Assembly: GCF_030433435.1 (NCBI RefSeq)
Contig: NZ_JANRHH010000024.1
Location: 1 to 45,913, forward strand
Source of the DNA: Polycladomyces subterraneus
GTDB lineage: Bacteria > Bacillota > Bacilli > Thermoactinomycetales > JIR-001
Reading direction: 5' to 3'
DNA: 45,913 nt
Positions within the stretch are counted from its first letter, which is position 1. Each line of letters begins with the position of its first letter. Both the position numbers and the translations under genes were made by a program. This document shows positions 33,908 to 43,605 of the stretch, piece after piece. The notes beneath the pieces were generated by a model. It was given only the letters and a program-made list of their open reading frames with translations. It was not told the origin of the DNA and made no database searches.

Positions 33908-34327
33908 TTAAATATAAAACATATAAGCGTCGCTTTGTCCATCCGAGGTGAAATGGATCAAGTCGGCCAACGTCGTGTTGTCCAACACGTCGGCAATCGC
34001 ATCCCGAATGCGTTTCCACAAATCTCGGCGGGCCGGATCGTCCTCTTCGGAAAACTCCACCGGAGAGATGGGTCCCTCCAAAACGCGAATCACATCCCCT
34101 GCCGTGATCTCCTCCGGAGGCCGTGCCAGTATGTATCCTCCATACGCCCCGCGCACACTGCGTACCAAACCGGCATTACGCAAGGGAGAAATCAGTTGTT
34201 CCAAATAATGCTCCGACAGCTGATGGCGTTCGGCGACACTTTTCAGCGATGTCGGTCCTTCTCCGTATCGCCGGGCCAAATCCATCATGATGGTTAATCC
34301 GTATCGTCCCTTGGTGGACACTTTCAC
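33908..34327 (-). CDS. cymR: Rrf2 family regulator CymR
   Basis: 139 residues. The winged helix domain is in the first half (MKVSTKGRYGLTIMMDLARR, SLKSVAERHQLSEHYLEQLI, SVRGAYGGYILARPPEEITA). No cysteine is present, which excludes an IscR-type Fe-S cluster and fits CymR, the repressor of cysteine uptake and synthesis genes that works with CysK. The start is GTG at 34327, with GAGGTG upstream. Confidence 0.92.
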   Translation of the reverse strand: MKVSTKGRYGLTIMMDLARRYGEGPTSLKSVAERHQLSEHYLEQLISPLRNAGLVRSVRGAYGGYILARPPEEITAGDVIRVLEGPISPVEFSEEDDPARRDLWKRIRDAIADVLDNTTLADLIHFTSDGQSDAYMFYI

Positions 34328-34374
34328 CGAATCACACCTCTTCCTCGTTTCTGTCCCATCTTCACTCTCCCCAA

Positions 34375-34404
34375 ATTGTACCGAAACTCGCCAAATCCGT
34401 CCAA
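34375..34404 (-). promoter_or_regulatory. Promoter of cymR-iscS
   Basis: On the minus strand, TTGGAC (34399-34404), an 18-base spacer and TACAAT (34375-34380), 48 bases before the cymR start. Confidence 0.6.
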
Positions 34405-34454
34405 TCTGCTTCCATCGTACTTTTTGCTTATTCTTATTATGGTCCGATGTATGA

Positions 34455-34615
34455 GATCTTAGTGTATATCTACTTAGAGGAAGATGCCCCTGATTTTCTT
34501 CAGCTCAGTCGGCTTTTATTCGCCTAGGCAGCTTTGAATCAAATACGCCCTGTGAATGGAACCGAAGTTGATCTAGAACGCTTGTTCTTGTACCCTGTAA
34601 TCAGGAAGATGCAGA
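34455..34615 (+). other. Intergenic stretch, possible degraded repeat relic
   Basis: The gap 34328-34636 holds the cymR promoter and then fragments such as CTTAGAGGAAGATGCCCCTGA and TGTACCCTGTAATCAGGAAG that resemble pieces of the 230-base repeat, in a different order. No gene is seen. Confidence 0.3.
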
Positions 34616-34636
34616 GAATTGAAGAGGAGAAGAGCA

Positions 34637-35983
34637 ATGGACCTGTTTGAATACGGACGACAAAAGGAATCGGAAAAACGCGCCCCGTTGGCCGCCCGCA
34701 TGCGGCCACGCACATTAGACGAAATCGTGGGACAATCCCATATCATCGGCAAGGGCAGGCTGCTCCGCCGGGCTATCGAAGCGGATCAGCTCAGCTCACT
34801 CATCCTGCACGGTCCGCCCGGAACCGGAAAAACCACGTTGGCCCGCGTGATCGCCAATACCACCAGTGCCCATTTCGAACAGATCAACGCGGTTACAGCC
34901 GGTGTTTCGGATATCCGTCGCCTTATTCAGGAGGCAAGAGAGCGACTGGGGATGTATGGGCAAAAAACGGTGCTGTTTATCGATGAAATCCACCGGTTCA
35001 ACAAGTCACAGCAAGATGCCCTGTTACCTTCAGTTGAAGACGGCACCATCATCCTGATCGGAGCGACAACGGAAAATCCGTCTTTCGAAGTCAATCCGGC
35101 CTTGTTGTCCCGATCGCGCCTCTTTCAACTGCGGCCGATAGGGGAAGAGGATCTGATGACCCTGATCCGTCGGGCGTTGGCGGATGAACACCGCGGATTG
35201 GGCGCGTACCGTGTTGAAGTAGAAGAAGCTGCTTTGCAGCACATTGTGCGGATGGCGGGCGGAGATGCACGCAATGCCCTCAATGCCATCGAACTGGCCG
35301 TCCTCACCACCAATCCCGATGAAGACGGTGTCCGGCGCATCACACTGGATGTGGCGGAGGAATCCATCCAGCGAAAAGTGATCCGCTATGACAAAAGCGG
35401 GGATCAACATTATGACACCGTCTCCGCTTTCATCAAGAGCATGCGCGGTTCTGACCCCGATGCCGCATTGTATTATCTGGCCAAAATGATCCAGGCCGGT
35501 GAAGATCCCCGGTTCATCGCTCGTCGGGTGTTTATCCATGCGGCGGAGGACGTGGGAATGGCTGATCCGCGCGCGCTTTTGATCGCCTCGGCGGCAGCAC
35601 ATGCGGTTGACTTCATCGGTATGCCGGAAGCGCAAATCCCGCTGGCGCAAGCCGTCATCTACATTGCCACCGCTCCCAAAAGCAATGCCGTCGTACGCGG
35701 AATCAATGAAGCGATGGATGCGGTGAAAAAGGAATCGCGCGGGGAAGTCCCCCCGCATTTGCGGGATGCCCATTTTCCTGGCGCCAAAGGGCAAAATCGG
35801 GGCATCGGCTATCGATATCCGCACGATTATCCGCGCGGTTACGTCCCCCAACAATATTTACCGGACGAACATGTCGGCAAAACGTTTTATCACCCGACCG
35901 ATATCGGTTATGAAGGGAAGTTGCAACAGTTTCTTCGTTGGATGAAAGGAGAGTCGGGAAAGGGGACGGATCGGGAAAATTGA
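34637..35983 (+). CDS. rarA: Replication-associated recombination protein RarA (MgsA)
   Basis: 448 residues. An AAA+ ATPase with Walker A at 59-66 (GPPGTGKT), Walker [15 protein letters not shown], sensor [18 protein letters not shown], and a C-terminal tetramerisation domain with the family motifs [36 protein letters not shown] and [18 protein letters not shown]. It acts at stalled replication forks. The start at 34637 is chosen because AGAGGAG precedes it. It diverges from cymR. Confidence 0.95.
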   Translation: MDLFEYGRQKESEKRAPLAARMRPRTLDEIVGQSHIIGKGRLLRRAIEADQLSSLILHGPPGTGKTTLARVIANTTSAHFEQINAVTAGVSDIRRLIQEARERLGMYGQKTVLFIDEIHRFNKSQQDALLPSVEDGTIILIGATTENPSFEVNPALLSRSRLFQLRPIGEEDLMTLIRRALADEHRGLGAYRVEVEEAALQHIVRMAGGDARNALNAIELAVLTTNPDEDGVRRITLDVAEESIQRKVIRYDKSGDQHYDTVSAFIKSMRGSDPDAALYYLAKMIQAGEDPRFIARRVFIHAAEDVGMADPRALLIASAAAHAVDFIGMPEAQIPLAQAVIYIATAPKSNAVVRGINEAMDAVKKESRGEVPPHLRDAHFPGAKGQNRGIGYRYPHDYPRGYVPQQYLPDEHVGKTFYHPTDIGYEGKLQQFLRWMKGESGKGTDREN

Positions 35984-36055
35984 AAGAATGTGGAGGTAAA
36001 TCCTTGGAAGATCGATGGGCTTCTTCCTAAGAGCGATAGATGGTATTCGCTCGTC

Positions 36056-36631
36056 TCAGACGCGTCGCGCTTCCATCTGCTCCAGCAAGCCAAATACCTG
36101 CTTCCAACTGGTGATGCGCGGTAAATCATGGGGGTAATCCCGATTGTACACCGCGTCGACGATAACAGTCGGAATTCCCGCCTCCACCAAACGGTCCAGA
36201 TGTTGCGGCGCATCCTCAAAAAACAATTCGATGCCGAGACGCCGGGCCACTTCTGCCTTGTTCTGCGCGCTCATAATCAGATTCTCCCCATTGTAGGGGA
36301 AACCATGCTTTTTTAGCCACTTTTTTGTGATATCCACAATATGCGGCTTCCCCGGACGTGCGGTGATGAAGTGGATCTCGTGTCCCTGTTGCTGCAACTG
36401 GGTCAAAACCTCAGCCGCATCGGGAAGCGGAACGGCCAAGGAATAGATTTTGTGTTCCAGCTTGCGCCACAGGTGGGCGCCTTCTTTTTTACTCAAACCG
36501 TAAGCTTTGTCCAAGTGAAACTCCTTGATATCCTCCCGTTTCACCTTGCGGTTGAGTGCTTCGTTATATACCTGGACAGCGGCCGATTGGGTATCTTTGA
36601 TGGTCCCGTCGATGTCGATGCCGATTTTCAT
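36056..36631 (-). CDS. HAD superfamily phosphatase, 5'-nucleotidase-like
   Basis: 191 residues. Motif I is D6-I-D8-G-T10 (IGIDIDGTIKDT), motif II is the Thr of HFITARPGK, motif III contains the Lys of QNKAEVARRL and motif IV is FFEDAPQHLDRL. The cap between (about 15-70) is short and helical. It belongs with deoxyribonucleotidase-like or YqfW-type proteins; substrate unknown. The ATG at 36631 has GAGGAGGGGG upstream. It converges with rarA. Confidence 0.82.
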   Translation of the reverse strand: MKIGIDIDGTIKDTQSAAVQVYNEALNRKVKREDIKEFHLDKAYGLSKKEGAHLWRKLEHKIYSLAVPLPDAAEVLTQLQQQGHEIHFITARPGKPHIVDITKKWLKKHGFPYNGENLIMSAQNKAEVARRLGIELFFEDAPQHLDRLVEAGIPTVIVDAVYNRDYPHDLPRITSWKQVFGLLEQMEARRV

Positions 36632-36697
36632 CTTCCCCCTCCTCGTCGCAGCGATCACATCGTTCAGTCTTCCCCGGAATCAAGAAACCTATAAAAT

Positions 36698-36889
36698 AAA
36701 AAAAGAGCCCCATTATGCCGTGGCTCCCTTAGTTTTGAACCTGCTCTCTCGCAGGTGGGTGCCCTGCGCCTGAGTTCACGGGTCCTCTCACCGGAGGCTT
36801 CCGCTCCCCCAGACGACACCGGGCTCCCTTTTGTAATGGTGTTGGCTCAAAACTTTCGGTGGTTCACGTACATCGCAGGGCTCTTGTTG
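36698..36889 (-). ncRNA. ssrS: 6S RNA
   Basis: About 190 bases on the minus strand. The two ends close in AAGAGCCC (36878-36885) / GGGCTCTT (36703-36710) followed by a T-run. Inner arms CCTGCGATGTACGTGAACC and GACCCGTGAACTCAGGCGCA lie on the 5' and 3' halves, and the arm GTTTTGAGCC...GGTTCAAAAC brackets the region, as in Firmicute 6S RNAs. The position next to aspS matches bsrA of B. subtilis. 6S RNA binds the sigma-A RNA polymerase holoenzyme and tempers transcription in stationary phase. Confidence 0.8.
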
Positions 36890-36896
36890 TGCTTAT

Positions 36897-36925
36897 ATGT
36901 TATCACAGAGTTTCCCCTTATTCAA
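36897..36925 (-). promoter_or_regulatory. Promoter of 6S RNA
   Basis: On the minus strand, TTGAAT (36920-36925), a 17-base spacer and TAACAT (36897-36902), placing the start at about 36889. Confidence 0.5.
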
Positions 36926-36937
36926 GCATCATTCTCC

Positions 36938-37179
36938 CTAGAGCGTGTCTGGTGAATACTGTCCAAAAGCATTTTCCGGCTCGCTCCACCTGCGCCCTGC
37001 AAAGAAGCAGGTCGTGGCCGCTCCGACCTGGAGCCCAGGACGCAGGCAATGTACGCTTCGCTTAGAGAGAGTTGACCCGCGATTTCATTCCTGCACTTTC
37101 CGGGTCTTCGATCGGCCAGGGTTGGAAGTCACTCACTTGGGAAAACAATTGCTCCCTCACGGATTACCAGACACGCCCC
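36938..37179 (+). repeat. MITE-like intergenic repeat, copy 5
   Basis: It is the best preserved in ends: CTAGAGCGTGTCTGGTGAAT at one side and GGATTACCAGACACGCCCC at the other, a near-perfect inverted pair. Interior: CACCTGCGCCCTGCAAAGAAG, GTACGCTTCGCTTAGAG, CCGCGATTTCATTCCTGC. Orientation as copy 1. It lies between the 6S RNA promoter and the aspS stop. Confidence 0.85.
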
Positions 37180-37206
37180 AATAGAGATGGCATGGCCGGA
37201 CATACC

Positions 37207-38994
37207 CTACTCTGCCTTTTGGGTCGCTTCTTCCCGCACCGTGATGTGCAATTCCTCCAATTGCCGTTCATCGACCGGAGAAGGTGCTTCTGTCATCAAG
37301 CAGCTGGCACTGGCCGTTTTCGGGAAAGCGATGCAATCCCGCAGGTTGCTCCGACCCGCTAACAGCATCACCAAACGATCAAATCCGAATGCGATGCCGC
37401 CATGAGGCGGTGCCCCATATTCAAAGGCTTCCAGCAAGAAACCGAATTTTTCCCGCGCTTCTTCCATAGACAGACCCAACGCTTCAAACATGGCCTCCTG
37501 TACTTCCCGACGGTGGATCCGTTGGCTGCCCCCGCCGATTTCATATCCGTTGAGCACCATGTCATACGCTTGCGCTCGAACGCGACCCGGGTCGGTTTTC
37601 AACAACGGAATGTCCTCTTCCACCGGCATGGTGAAAGGATGGTGCATCGCGTAATACCGTTTTGTTTCCTCGTCATATTCCAACAACGGAAATTCGGTGA
37701 TCCACGCGAACCGGTATACGTTCGGGTCGATCAAGTTCAGATGTTTGCCCAGCTTCAGCCGTAATTCGCCCAATACCTGGGCCACCACCTCTGGCCGGTC
37801 GGCCACGAACAGGAGCAAGTCCCCCTTTTCCGTTTTGGTCGCCTCGCGAATACGGTCCCATTCATCCTCGCTCAGGAATTTGGCGACAGGACCTTTGCGT
37901 CCTTCCTCTTTTACCGCCAGCCAGGCAAGACCCTTGGCTCCCAGCTGTTGCGCCGTTTCGCCCCAGCTGTCGATCTCCTTGCGACTCCAGCCCGCACATC
38001 CTTTGACATTGATCGCTTTGACCTGGCCGCCTGCCGCCACGGTGGAGGAAAACACCTTGAATCCGCTGTTTCTTACGATATCCGACAAGTCGACGAGTTC
38101 CATCCCAAAGCGCAAGTCCGGTTTGTCCGAACCGTATTTCTCCATCGCCTCCCGATAGGTGATCCGCGGGAAGGGGCGTTCCACCTCCACTCCGATCGTT
38201 TCACGGAACAGCGTCGCCACCATCTCTTCCATCATCTCCAGGAAGGCTTCTTTCGGCAGGAACGACGCTTCGATGTCAATCTGAGTAAATTCGGGCTGCC
38301 GGTCCGCCCGCAGGTCCTCATCTCGGAAACAGCGGGCGATCTGGAAGTACCGCTCCATCCCCGCCACCATCAAGAGCTGTTTGAATAATTGAGGTGATTG
38401 GGGCAACGCATAGAATTCACCAGGATGTACCCGGCTCGGGACCAGATAGTCGCGTGCGCCTTCCGGTGTACTTTTGGTCAATATGGGCGTTTCCACTTCG
38501 ATGAAACCGCGCTCGTCCAGGAAACGGCGCACCACCTGCATCGCACGGTGACGAAGGATCATCGCTTGCTGCATCACCGGCCGCCGAAGATCGAGATACC
38601 GATATTTGAGCCGTACCGGTTCGTCCACGTCCACCTGGTCTTGAATGACAAACGGCGGTGTTTTGGCCGGGTTGAGAATTTCGATCTCCTCGGCCTGCAC
38701 CTCGATTTCCCCAGTCTCCAGCTTGGGGTTGACCGTCTCCGGCGAGCGGTTGATCACTTTTCCCTTGACCGCCAATACGTACTCGCTCCGGACCTTTTGG
38801 GCAATTTCCACAGCGGCGGGCGAGGTTTCCGGATTACAAACCACTTGTACCAATCCGGAGCGATCGCGCAGATCGAGGAAGATCAATCCGCCGAAATCGC
38901 GTTGTTTGTGAACCCAACCGTTGAGGACGACTTCCTGGCCCACATGTTCTTTTCGCAATTCACCGCAATGATGCGTCTTATGCATGCTTTCCAT
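37207..38994 (-). CDS. aspS: Aspartyl-tRNA synthetase, bacterial type
   Basis: 595 residues. N-terminal OB anticodon-binding domain (about 15-105: [20 protein letters not shown]), class II catalytic core with the flipping loop and motif 2 ([40 protein letters not shown]), an inserted GAD domain (about 290-420), and motif 3 ([15 protein letters not shown]). The GAD insertion marks the bacterial form. The start codon lies 13 bases past hisS, with GGAGGG upstream, so the two are one operon under the T-box at 40307-40638. Confidence 0.96.
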   Translation of the reverse strand: MESMHKTHHCGELRKEHVGQEVVLNGWVHKQRDFGGLIFLDLRDRSGLVQVVCNPETSPAAVEIAQKVRSEYVLAVKGKVINRSPETVNPKLETGEIEVQAEEIEILNPAKTPPFVIQDQVDVDEPVRLKYRYLDLRRPVMQQAMILRHRAMQVVRRFLDERGFIEVETPILTKSTPEGARDYLVPSRVHPGEFYALPQSPQLFKQLLMVAGMERYFQIARCFRDEDLRADRQPEFTQIDIEASFLPKEAFLEMMEEMVATLFRETIGVEVERPFPRITYREAMEKYGSDKPDLRFGMELVDLSDIVRNSGFKVFSSTVAAGGQVKAINVKGCAGWSRKEIDSWGETAQQLGAKGLAWLAVKEEGRKGPVAKFLSEDEWDRIREATKTEKGDLLLFVADRPEVVAQVLGELRLKLGKHLNLIDPNVYRFAWITEFPLLEYDEETKRYYAMHHPFTMPVEEDIPLLKTDPGRVRAQAYDMVLNGYEIGGGSQRIHRREVQEAMFEALGLSMEEAREKFGFLLEAFEYGAPPHGGIAFGFDRLVMLLAGRSNLRDCIAFPKTASASCLMTEAPSPVDERQLEELHITVREEATQKAE

Positions 38995-39007
38995 CCTGTG
39001 ATCCCTC

Positions 39008-40276
39008 CTACCGCTTGCTTCCCTGGCGGATGTAGTCGACGAATTGATCCAGGTTGACCGTTTCCTGTTCGCCTGTGGTCATATCTTTGACCACGATCTG
39101 GTTTTGTTTCAGTTCCTCTTCACCCAAAATGGCGACAAATCGGGCGTTCATCCGATCCGCCGCCTTCATCTGCGCTTTGAGTTTCCGCCCCAGATAATCC
39201 CGGTCTACCGAACAGCCAGCCTTGCGGAGCGATTGCAGGAGTGTGACCGCTTTTTCTTGGGCCTCATCTCCCAGCGTGACCAGGAAACAATCCAGACTTC
39301 GATCCAGCGGTAATGTCACGCCTTGCTCCTCCAACGCCAACAGCACGCGCTCCAATCCGGTGGCGAAGCCGATGCCGGGTACGTCACCACCGCCGAATTC
39401 CTCCACCATGCCGTTGTAACGTCCGCCACCACCGATCGTTGATGCTTGCGCACCCAACCCTTCCAACATGTATTCAAACGCCGTCCGGGTGTAATAATCC
39501 AATCCGCGTACCAGCCGGGGATTGACGGTGTAATCGACGCCCAGCAGATCCAGGTGCCGTTTCACCGCTTCAAAATGCGGCGCACATTCGTCGCACAACA
39601 CGTCTAACACAGCTGGAGCGTCTTCGGTGATCTGCCGGCAGGTCTCGTTTTTGCAGTCCAGGATGCGCAACGGGTTGCGCTCCAATCGCGATTGGCAGTC
39701 CCGGCACAACTGGTCTTTGTGCGGTGTGAGATAAGCCACCAGTTTCTCCCGATGCACCGGTCGGCATTGAGGACAACCGACGCTGTTCAGGTGAACGGTG
39801 ACGCCCTTCAGTCCCACGGACTCAAAAAAATGGGCACCGAGCGCGATCACTTCGGCATCCGTTCCGGGATCATGTGAACCGAAAACTTCGAGACCGAACT
39901 GGTGAAACTGACGCATCCGTCCCGCCTGTGGCCGTTCGTACCGGAACATCGGTCCGATGTAAAACCACTTGGTCGGTTGGGGTTGGCCATACACCTTGTG
40001 TTCCACGAACGCCCGTACTACGGCCGCTGTCCCTTCGGGGCGCAGGGTGAGGCTGCGTCCGCCCCGGTCTTCAAAGGTGTACATCTCTTTCTCAACAATA
40101 TCGGTCGTCTCACCCACTCCGCGTTGAAACAACTCGGTGTGTTCAAAGATCGGCGTGCGAATTTCGGAAAAATGATAACGCCTGCACACATCGCGCGCTT
40201 TTTCTTCGACGTATTGCCATTTCTCCACTTCTCCCGGCATAATGTCCGCCGTGCCGCGTGGTATGCGTACGTTCAT
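39008..40276 (-). CDS. hisS: Histidyl-tRNA synthetase
   Basis: 422 residues. Class II core with [13 protein letters not shown] at the start, motif 2 [18 protein letters not shown], the histidine-specific block [13 protein letters not shown] and motif 3 [15 protein letters not shown]. The HGTP anticodon-binding domain fills the last 95 residues. A cysteine-rich insertion ([31 protein letters not shown]) sits in the middle, as in other Bacillales HisRS. AAAGGAGG lies upstream of the ATG. Confidence 0.96.
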   Translation of the reverse strand: MNVRIPRGTADIMPGEVEKWQYVEEKARDVCRRYHFSEIRTPIFEHTELFQRGVGETTDIVEKEMYTFEDRGGRSLTLRPEGTAAVVRAFVEHKVYGQPQPTKWFYIGPMFRYERPQAGRMRQFHQFGLEVFGSHDPGTDAEVIALGAHFFESVGLKGVTVHLNSVGCPQCRPVHREKLVAYLTPHKDQLCRDCQSRLERNPLRILDCKNETCRQITEDAPAVLDVLCDECAPHFEAVKRHLDLLGVDYTVNPRLVRGLDYYTRTAFEYMLEGLGAQASTIGGGGRYNGMVEEFGGGDVPGIGFATGLERVLLALEEQGVTLPLDRSLDCFLVTLGDEAQEKAVTLLQSLRKAGCSVDRDYLGRKLKAQMKAADRMNARFVAILGEEELKQNQIVVKDMTTGEQETVNLDQFVDYIRQGSKR

Positions 40277-40306
40277 CGGTACTGCCTCCTTTTTCTCGAT
40301 CCCAAT

Positions 40307-40638
40307 AAAAAATCTCCCGCCACTGACGATGCTGTCAGGGACGAGAGATAGGTATTCATACCATCACCCGCGGTGCCACCCTGTTTGAAGACACCCGTCA
40401 TCAACGGTGCGTCTCCCACTCGAAGCCGATATAACGTTCGGCAAACGTTCGGGTCTACTGTCCCCAACGGGAGTTCGCCCCGAAACCTCCGGGTGTCATT
40501 CCCCGCCGCGTGACAGAAGGACGCTTCCAGCCAAGGCGCCCTCTCTCTGACTGCCCGTTTGACGGGTACTTGTCCCTTCATCGATGTTGACTGTGTCGGG
40601 TTTTCCTCAGGTATATCCGAACCACTCGTTCGATTAGC
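40307..40638 (-). promoter_or_regulatory. T-box leader of hisS-aspS with terminator
   Basis: On the minus strand the T-box core GGGTGGCACCGCGGGT covers 40366-40381. The terminator (40307-40349) is ATCTCTCGTCC ... GGCGGGAGAT followed by TTTTTT. Upstream lies stem I with CAGAGAGAGGGCG. The candidate specifier loop contains GAATGACACCC, where GAC (Asp, minus strand of 40495-40497) and CAC (His, 40493-40495) overlap. Uncharged tRNA would allow readthrough into hisS and aspS. Confidence 0.88.
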
Positions 40639-40644
40639 AATAGA

Positions 40645-40673
40645 TTTTAATGGAATGGAAACGGCTTGTCAAG
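40645..40673 (-). promoter_or_regulatory. Promoter of the hisS-aspS transcript
   Basis: On the minus strand, a perfect TTGACA (40668-40673), 17-base spacer and TAAAAT (40645-40650). The -35 box ends four bases from the stop of the XRE-cupin gene. Confidence 0.75.
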
Positions 40674-40676
40674 AGA

Positions 40677-41228
40677 TCAGCTGTGAGTATGGGAGTCGAT
40701 CACGAGAAAGTATCGGCAACGCTCTTTCCCCACGTTTTGAAACCGGTGTGGCACATCCGCCTCAAAGTACAAGGAGTCCCCCGCGGTAAGCCGATATGTG
40801 GAAGAATCCAGCGTCACTTCCAATTCTCCCTCCTCCACATATACTACCTCCGTCACGCCGGGTTGGTGGGGCGGGAACACACCGGTATCCCTTCCTTCCG
40901 GGAGCACATTCATCACCAGTTCTACCCCTTTTGACGGAAACGCCGGTGACAACACATGCCGTTCGATCCCCGTCTCCTCCTCCCGGTATACGGGACGTCG
41001 GTGCTTTGGGATGAGGATCGCCTGTCGTCGGGGTTCCTCCCCCAACAGCTGAGACAATGTGACATCCAGCGCTTCCGCAATCCGACAGGCCACCTGTACA
41101 GTGGGATTTTTCATGCCGCGTTCGATTTGGGACAGCATGGACGGACTGACACCGGATCGTTGTGATAGCGTATGCAGGGAAAGCCCTTTTCTCATGCGGT
41201 GATGGCGGATGTTGTCTCCCAACGACAC
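40677..41228 (-). CDS. XRE family regulator with C-terminal cupin domain
   Basis: 183 residues. N-terminal helix-turn-helix (about 4-58: IRHHRMRKGLSLHTLSQRSG, VSPSMLSQIERGMKNPTVQV) and a cupin sensor domain (about 100-178: PPHQPGVTEVVYVEEGELEV, AGDSLYFEADVPHRFQNVG). Such regulators bind a small ligand or metal and control a neighbouring transporter or metabolic gene. The start is GTG at 41228, with AAAGGA 8 bases before it; the ATG at 41237 leaves no gap to the site. It diverges from a DMT transporter, its likely target. Confidence 0.88.
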   Translation of the reverse strand: MSLGDNIRHHRMRKGLSLHTLSQRSGVSPSMLSQIERGMKNPTVQVACRIAEALDVTLSQLLGEEPRRQAILIPKHRRPVYREEETGIERHVLSPAFPSKGVELVMNVLPEGRDTGVFPPHQPGVTEVVYVEEGELEVTLDSSTYRLTAGDSLYFEADVPHRFQNVGKERCRYFLVIDSHTHS

Positions 41229-41243
41229 AAATCTCATTCCTTT

Positions 41244-41305
41244 CGAATCATTGCATGGGGATTGTATCTGATAATAAACTATTATACACTATAGCAAACG
41301 ATTCC
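41244..41305. promoter_or_regulatory. Divergent control region with inverted GAATC(A/G)TTTGC-like sites
   Basis: CGAATCATTGCAT (41244-41256) and, inverted, AGCAAACGATTCC (41293-41305) are alike in 9-10 of 13 positions and flank an AT-rich segment (TGATAATAAACTATTATACACT). They may be binding sites for the XRE-cupin protein. Confidence 0.4.
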
Positions 41306-41327
41306 AAACAAGGTGGGAGAAAAACAG

Positions 41328-42239
41328 ATGAACCGTCCGGTTGCCAAAGGGATGTTTTACGGTGGAATCGGTGTGGTCAGTTTCAGTCTCACGTTGCCTT
41401 TCACCCGCGTGGTTGTCGCCTATTGGCCTCCTGTTTTCGTCGGTCTGGCTAGGGCGGTCATCGCAGCGCTCCTGGCTGGCATCCTATTGTGGATCAAGCG
41501 GACCCCTCTTCCAAAAAGCGGTCAATGGCAACCGCTTTTCGGCGTTGCCCTCGGTGTCATTATCGGTTTTCCTGTTTTGAGTGCATGGGCTATGACCCGT
41601 GTCCCTTCCTCCCACGGTGCCGTTGTTTTGGCTTTGCTGCCGTTGGCGACAGCTGGTTTGGCCGCGTGGCGGGCAGGAGAACGGCCATCCCGACTCTTTT
41701 GGGTATGTAGTGCGGGCGGATGTCTGATTTTGTTGTGGTATGCATGGCACGATTCGGGATTGGGTGGATGGAGCACCGCAGACTGGGCATTGTTGGGGGC
41801 CGTCTTGTCCGCCGCTTGGGGATATGCGGAAGGTGGAAAACTGTCTCGCGAGATGGGTGGCTGGCAAGTCATCAGTTGGGCACTGGTTCTTTCGTTTCCG
41901 ATGCTCATCGTTCCGACGGTGTGGATGATCGTACCCGGAATGATGGACGTATCCCTGCGCGTATGGGGGGCGTTTTTGTATCTGGCGGTGGTGAGTCAGT
42001 TTCTCGGTTTTTTCTTCTGGTACACCGGGCTGGCTCAAGGCGGCATCGCCCGTGTGAGTCAACTGCAATACCTGCAACCGTTTTTCACGATTTTGTTTTC
42101 TGCGCTGATGCTGGGGGAAATGATCACATGGCAAACTGCCATCGCAGCGCTGGCGGTCGTCTTGCTGGTCGCTTTCGGCAAACAAGCGGCGAACTCCCCT
42201 TCCGGACAGAAAGTCCATCGCGATGCCGATCTCGGATGA
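41328..42239 (+). CDS. EamA/DMT family transporter
   Basis: 303 residues with ten hydrophobic helices in two EamA halves; the conserved turn residues are in LPFTRVVVAYWPPVFVGLAR and in the second half GGIARVSQLQYLQPFFTILF. Members export amino acids, nucleosides or other metabolites. The ATG at 41328 is chosen because AAGGTGGGAG precedes it; a GTG five codons earlier is the alternative. Divergent from the XRE-cupin gene and probably regulated by it. Confidence 0.88.
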   Translation: MNRPVAKGMFYGGIGVVSFSLTLPFTRVVVAYWPPVFVGLARAVIAALLAGILLWIKRTPLPKSGQWQPLFGVALGVIIGFPVLSAWAMTRVPSSHGAVVLALLPLATAGLAAWRAGERPSRLFWVCSAGGCLILLWYAWHDSGLGGWSTADWALLGAVLSAAWGYAEGGKLSREMGGWQVISWALVLSFPMLIVPTVWMIVPGMMDVSLRVWGAFLYLAVVSQFLGFFFWYTGLAQGGIARVSQLQYLQPFFTILFSALMLGEMITWQTAIAALAVVLLVAFGKQAANSPSGQKVHRDADLG

Positions 42240-42378
42240 GGGGAAATCACCGCTTGTAACAAGGAATTGGCGTTACAGAGTGTTTTCTCGTGTTTCATGT
42301 TGGAGCGAGTTTCCGATCAGTTCATTTGGAGTGATCAGTGACCAGACCACTCTCAAGAGAATGGAAAAATCGATCCCG

Positions 42379-43566
42379 TCAAGCGTGCAACAGCTTCCAA
42401 GCGCCGTGTACCAGTGCGTTCATCCCGATTACCAATGCATCCTCATCGATGGTGAACCGCGGGTGATGGTGCGGGTACACGGCTCCCTTGTCAGGGTTTC
42501 CGGCACCAATGAAGAGAAAAGTTCCCGGAGTCACTTGTTGATAAGCTGAAAAATCCTCACCGCCCATCGACGGCTTCACCCGTTCGATCACGTTTGTCCC
42601 CAGCGCTTCGACAACCGCTTCTTCCACCGTACGCGTCACCATTTCATCGTTGATCACCGGATGATACCCGCGCTCAACTCGCAGTTCGTAATCAGCACCG
42701 TGCGCAGACGTGACACCGCGGATGACTTGCTCGATCCACTCAGGCGCCATCTCACGGAGCGCAGGGTCGAAAGTGCGGACCGAACCAACAATCTCCACTT
42801 TGTCTGGTATAATGTTGTGCTCCGTTCCTGCATGAAATTCGGTGATGGAGATCACCAACGAATCCAGCGGATCGGTTCTCCGGGACACCAAGTGTTGCAG
42901 ATTGGTCACCGCCTGGGCGCCGATGGCGATAGCATCGACCGTTTGATGCGGGGCAGCTGCATGTCCGCCTTTTCCTTGGATGGTGAGACGGAACAAATCC
43001 GGCGCCGCCATCATCGGTCCATACGCCACACCCACTTTCCCTACCGCTAACGGTGTCCACAAATGGACGCCGACCACGGCATCCACGCCTTCCATCACTC
43101 CTGCACGCACCAACTCACGTGCACCGCCAGGAAACTTCTCTTCTGCATGTTGGAACAAAAACCGCAGCTCCCCGGTGATCCGATCAGCCATCTGCGAAAA
43201 GATTTTGGCCACACCCAGCAACATGGCCGTATGCCCGTCATGCCCACACGCGTGCATCACGCCCGGATTGCGGGAAGAGAACGGCACACCGCTTTCCTCC
43301 TGGATGGGTAACGCGTCCATATCCGCACGCAGGGCGACGATTCTACCGGGCTGTTTTCCGATCAGCCGAGCCATCGCGCTTGTCGGTGTCGGTCGGTTAA
43401 CGATCAACCCGGGAAAAGTTTGCAACGTCTCATATACGAACCGGGATGTCTTCTTTTCTTGAAACGACAACTCCGGATATTGATGCAAATGTCGACGCCA
43501 AGCGATTACTTCCTCCCGCAACCGCTCCACATCTTGGGAAAAGCGACCGGATAGGGTGGTCGACAT
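42379..43566 (-). CDS. M20 family amidohydrolase (N-acyl amino acid or hippurate hydrolase-like)
   Basis: 395 residues. M20D-type metal-binding motifs: WRRHLHQYPELSFQE, MHACGHDGHTAMLLG (Cys and His ligands), HAEEKFPGGARELV, VGVHLWTP, and HHPRFTIDEDAL near the C-terminus. A dimerisation lid (about 185-300) interrupts the catalytic domain. It hydrolyses acyl-amino acid amides; the exact substrate is not set. The ATG at 43566 has AGGGGGAG upstream. Standing alone. Confidence 0.9.
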   Translation of the reverse strand: MSTTLSGRFSQDVERLREEVIAWRRHLHQYPELSFQEKKTSRFVYETLQTFPGLIVNRPTPTSAMARLIGKQPGRIVALRADMDALPIQEESGVPFSSRNPGVMHACGHDGHTAMLLGVAKIFSQMADRITGELRFLFQHAEEKFPGGARELVRAGVMEGVDAVVGVHLWTPLAVGKVGVAYGPMMAAPDLFRLTIQGKGGHAAAPHQTVDAIAIGAQAVTNLQHLVSRRTDPLDSLVISITEFHAGTEHNIIPDKVEIVGSVRTFDPALREMAPEWIEQVIRGVTSAHGADYELRVERGYHPVINDEMVTRTVEEAVVEALGTNVIERVKPSMGGEDFSAYQQVTPGTFLFIGAGNPDKGAVYPHHHPRFTIDEDALVIGMNALVHGAWKLLHA

Positions 43567-43605
43567 AATCACTCCCCCTTTTCACGAATCATTTTTATTT
43601 TCTAC

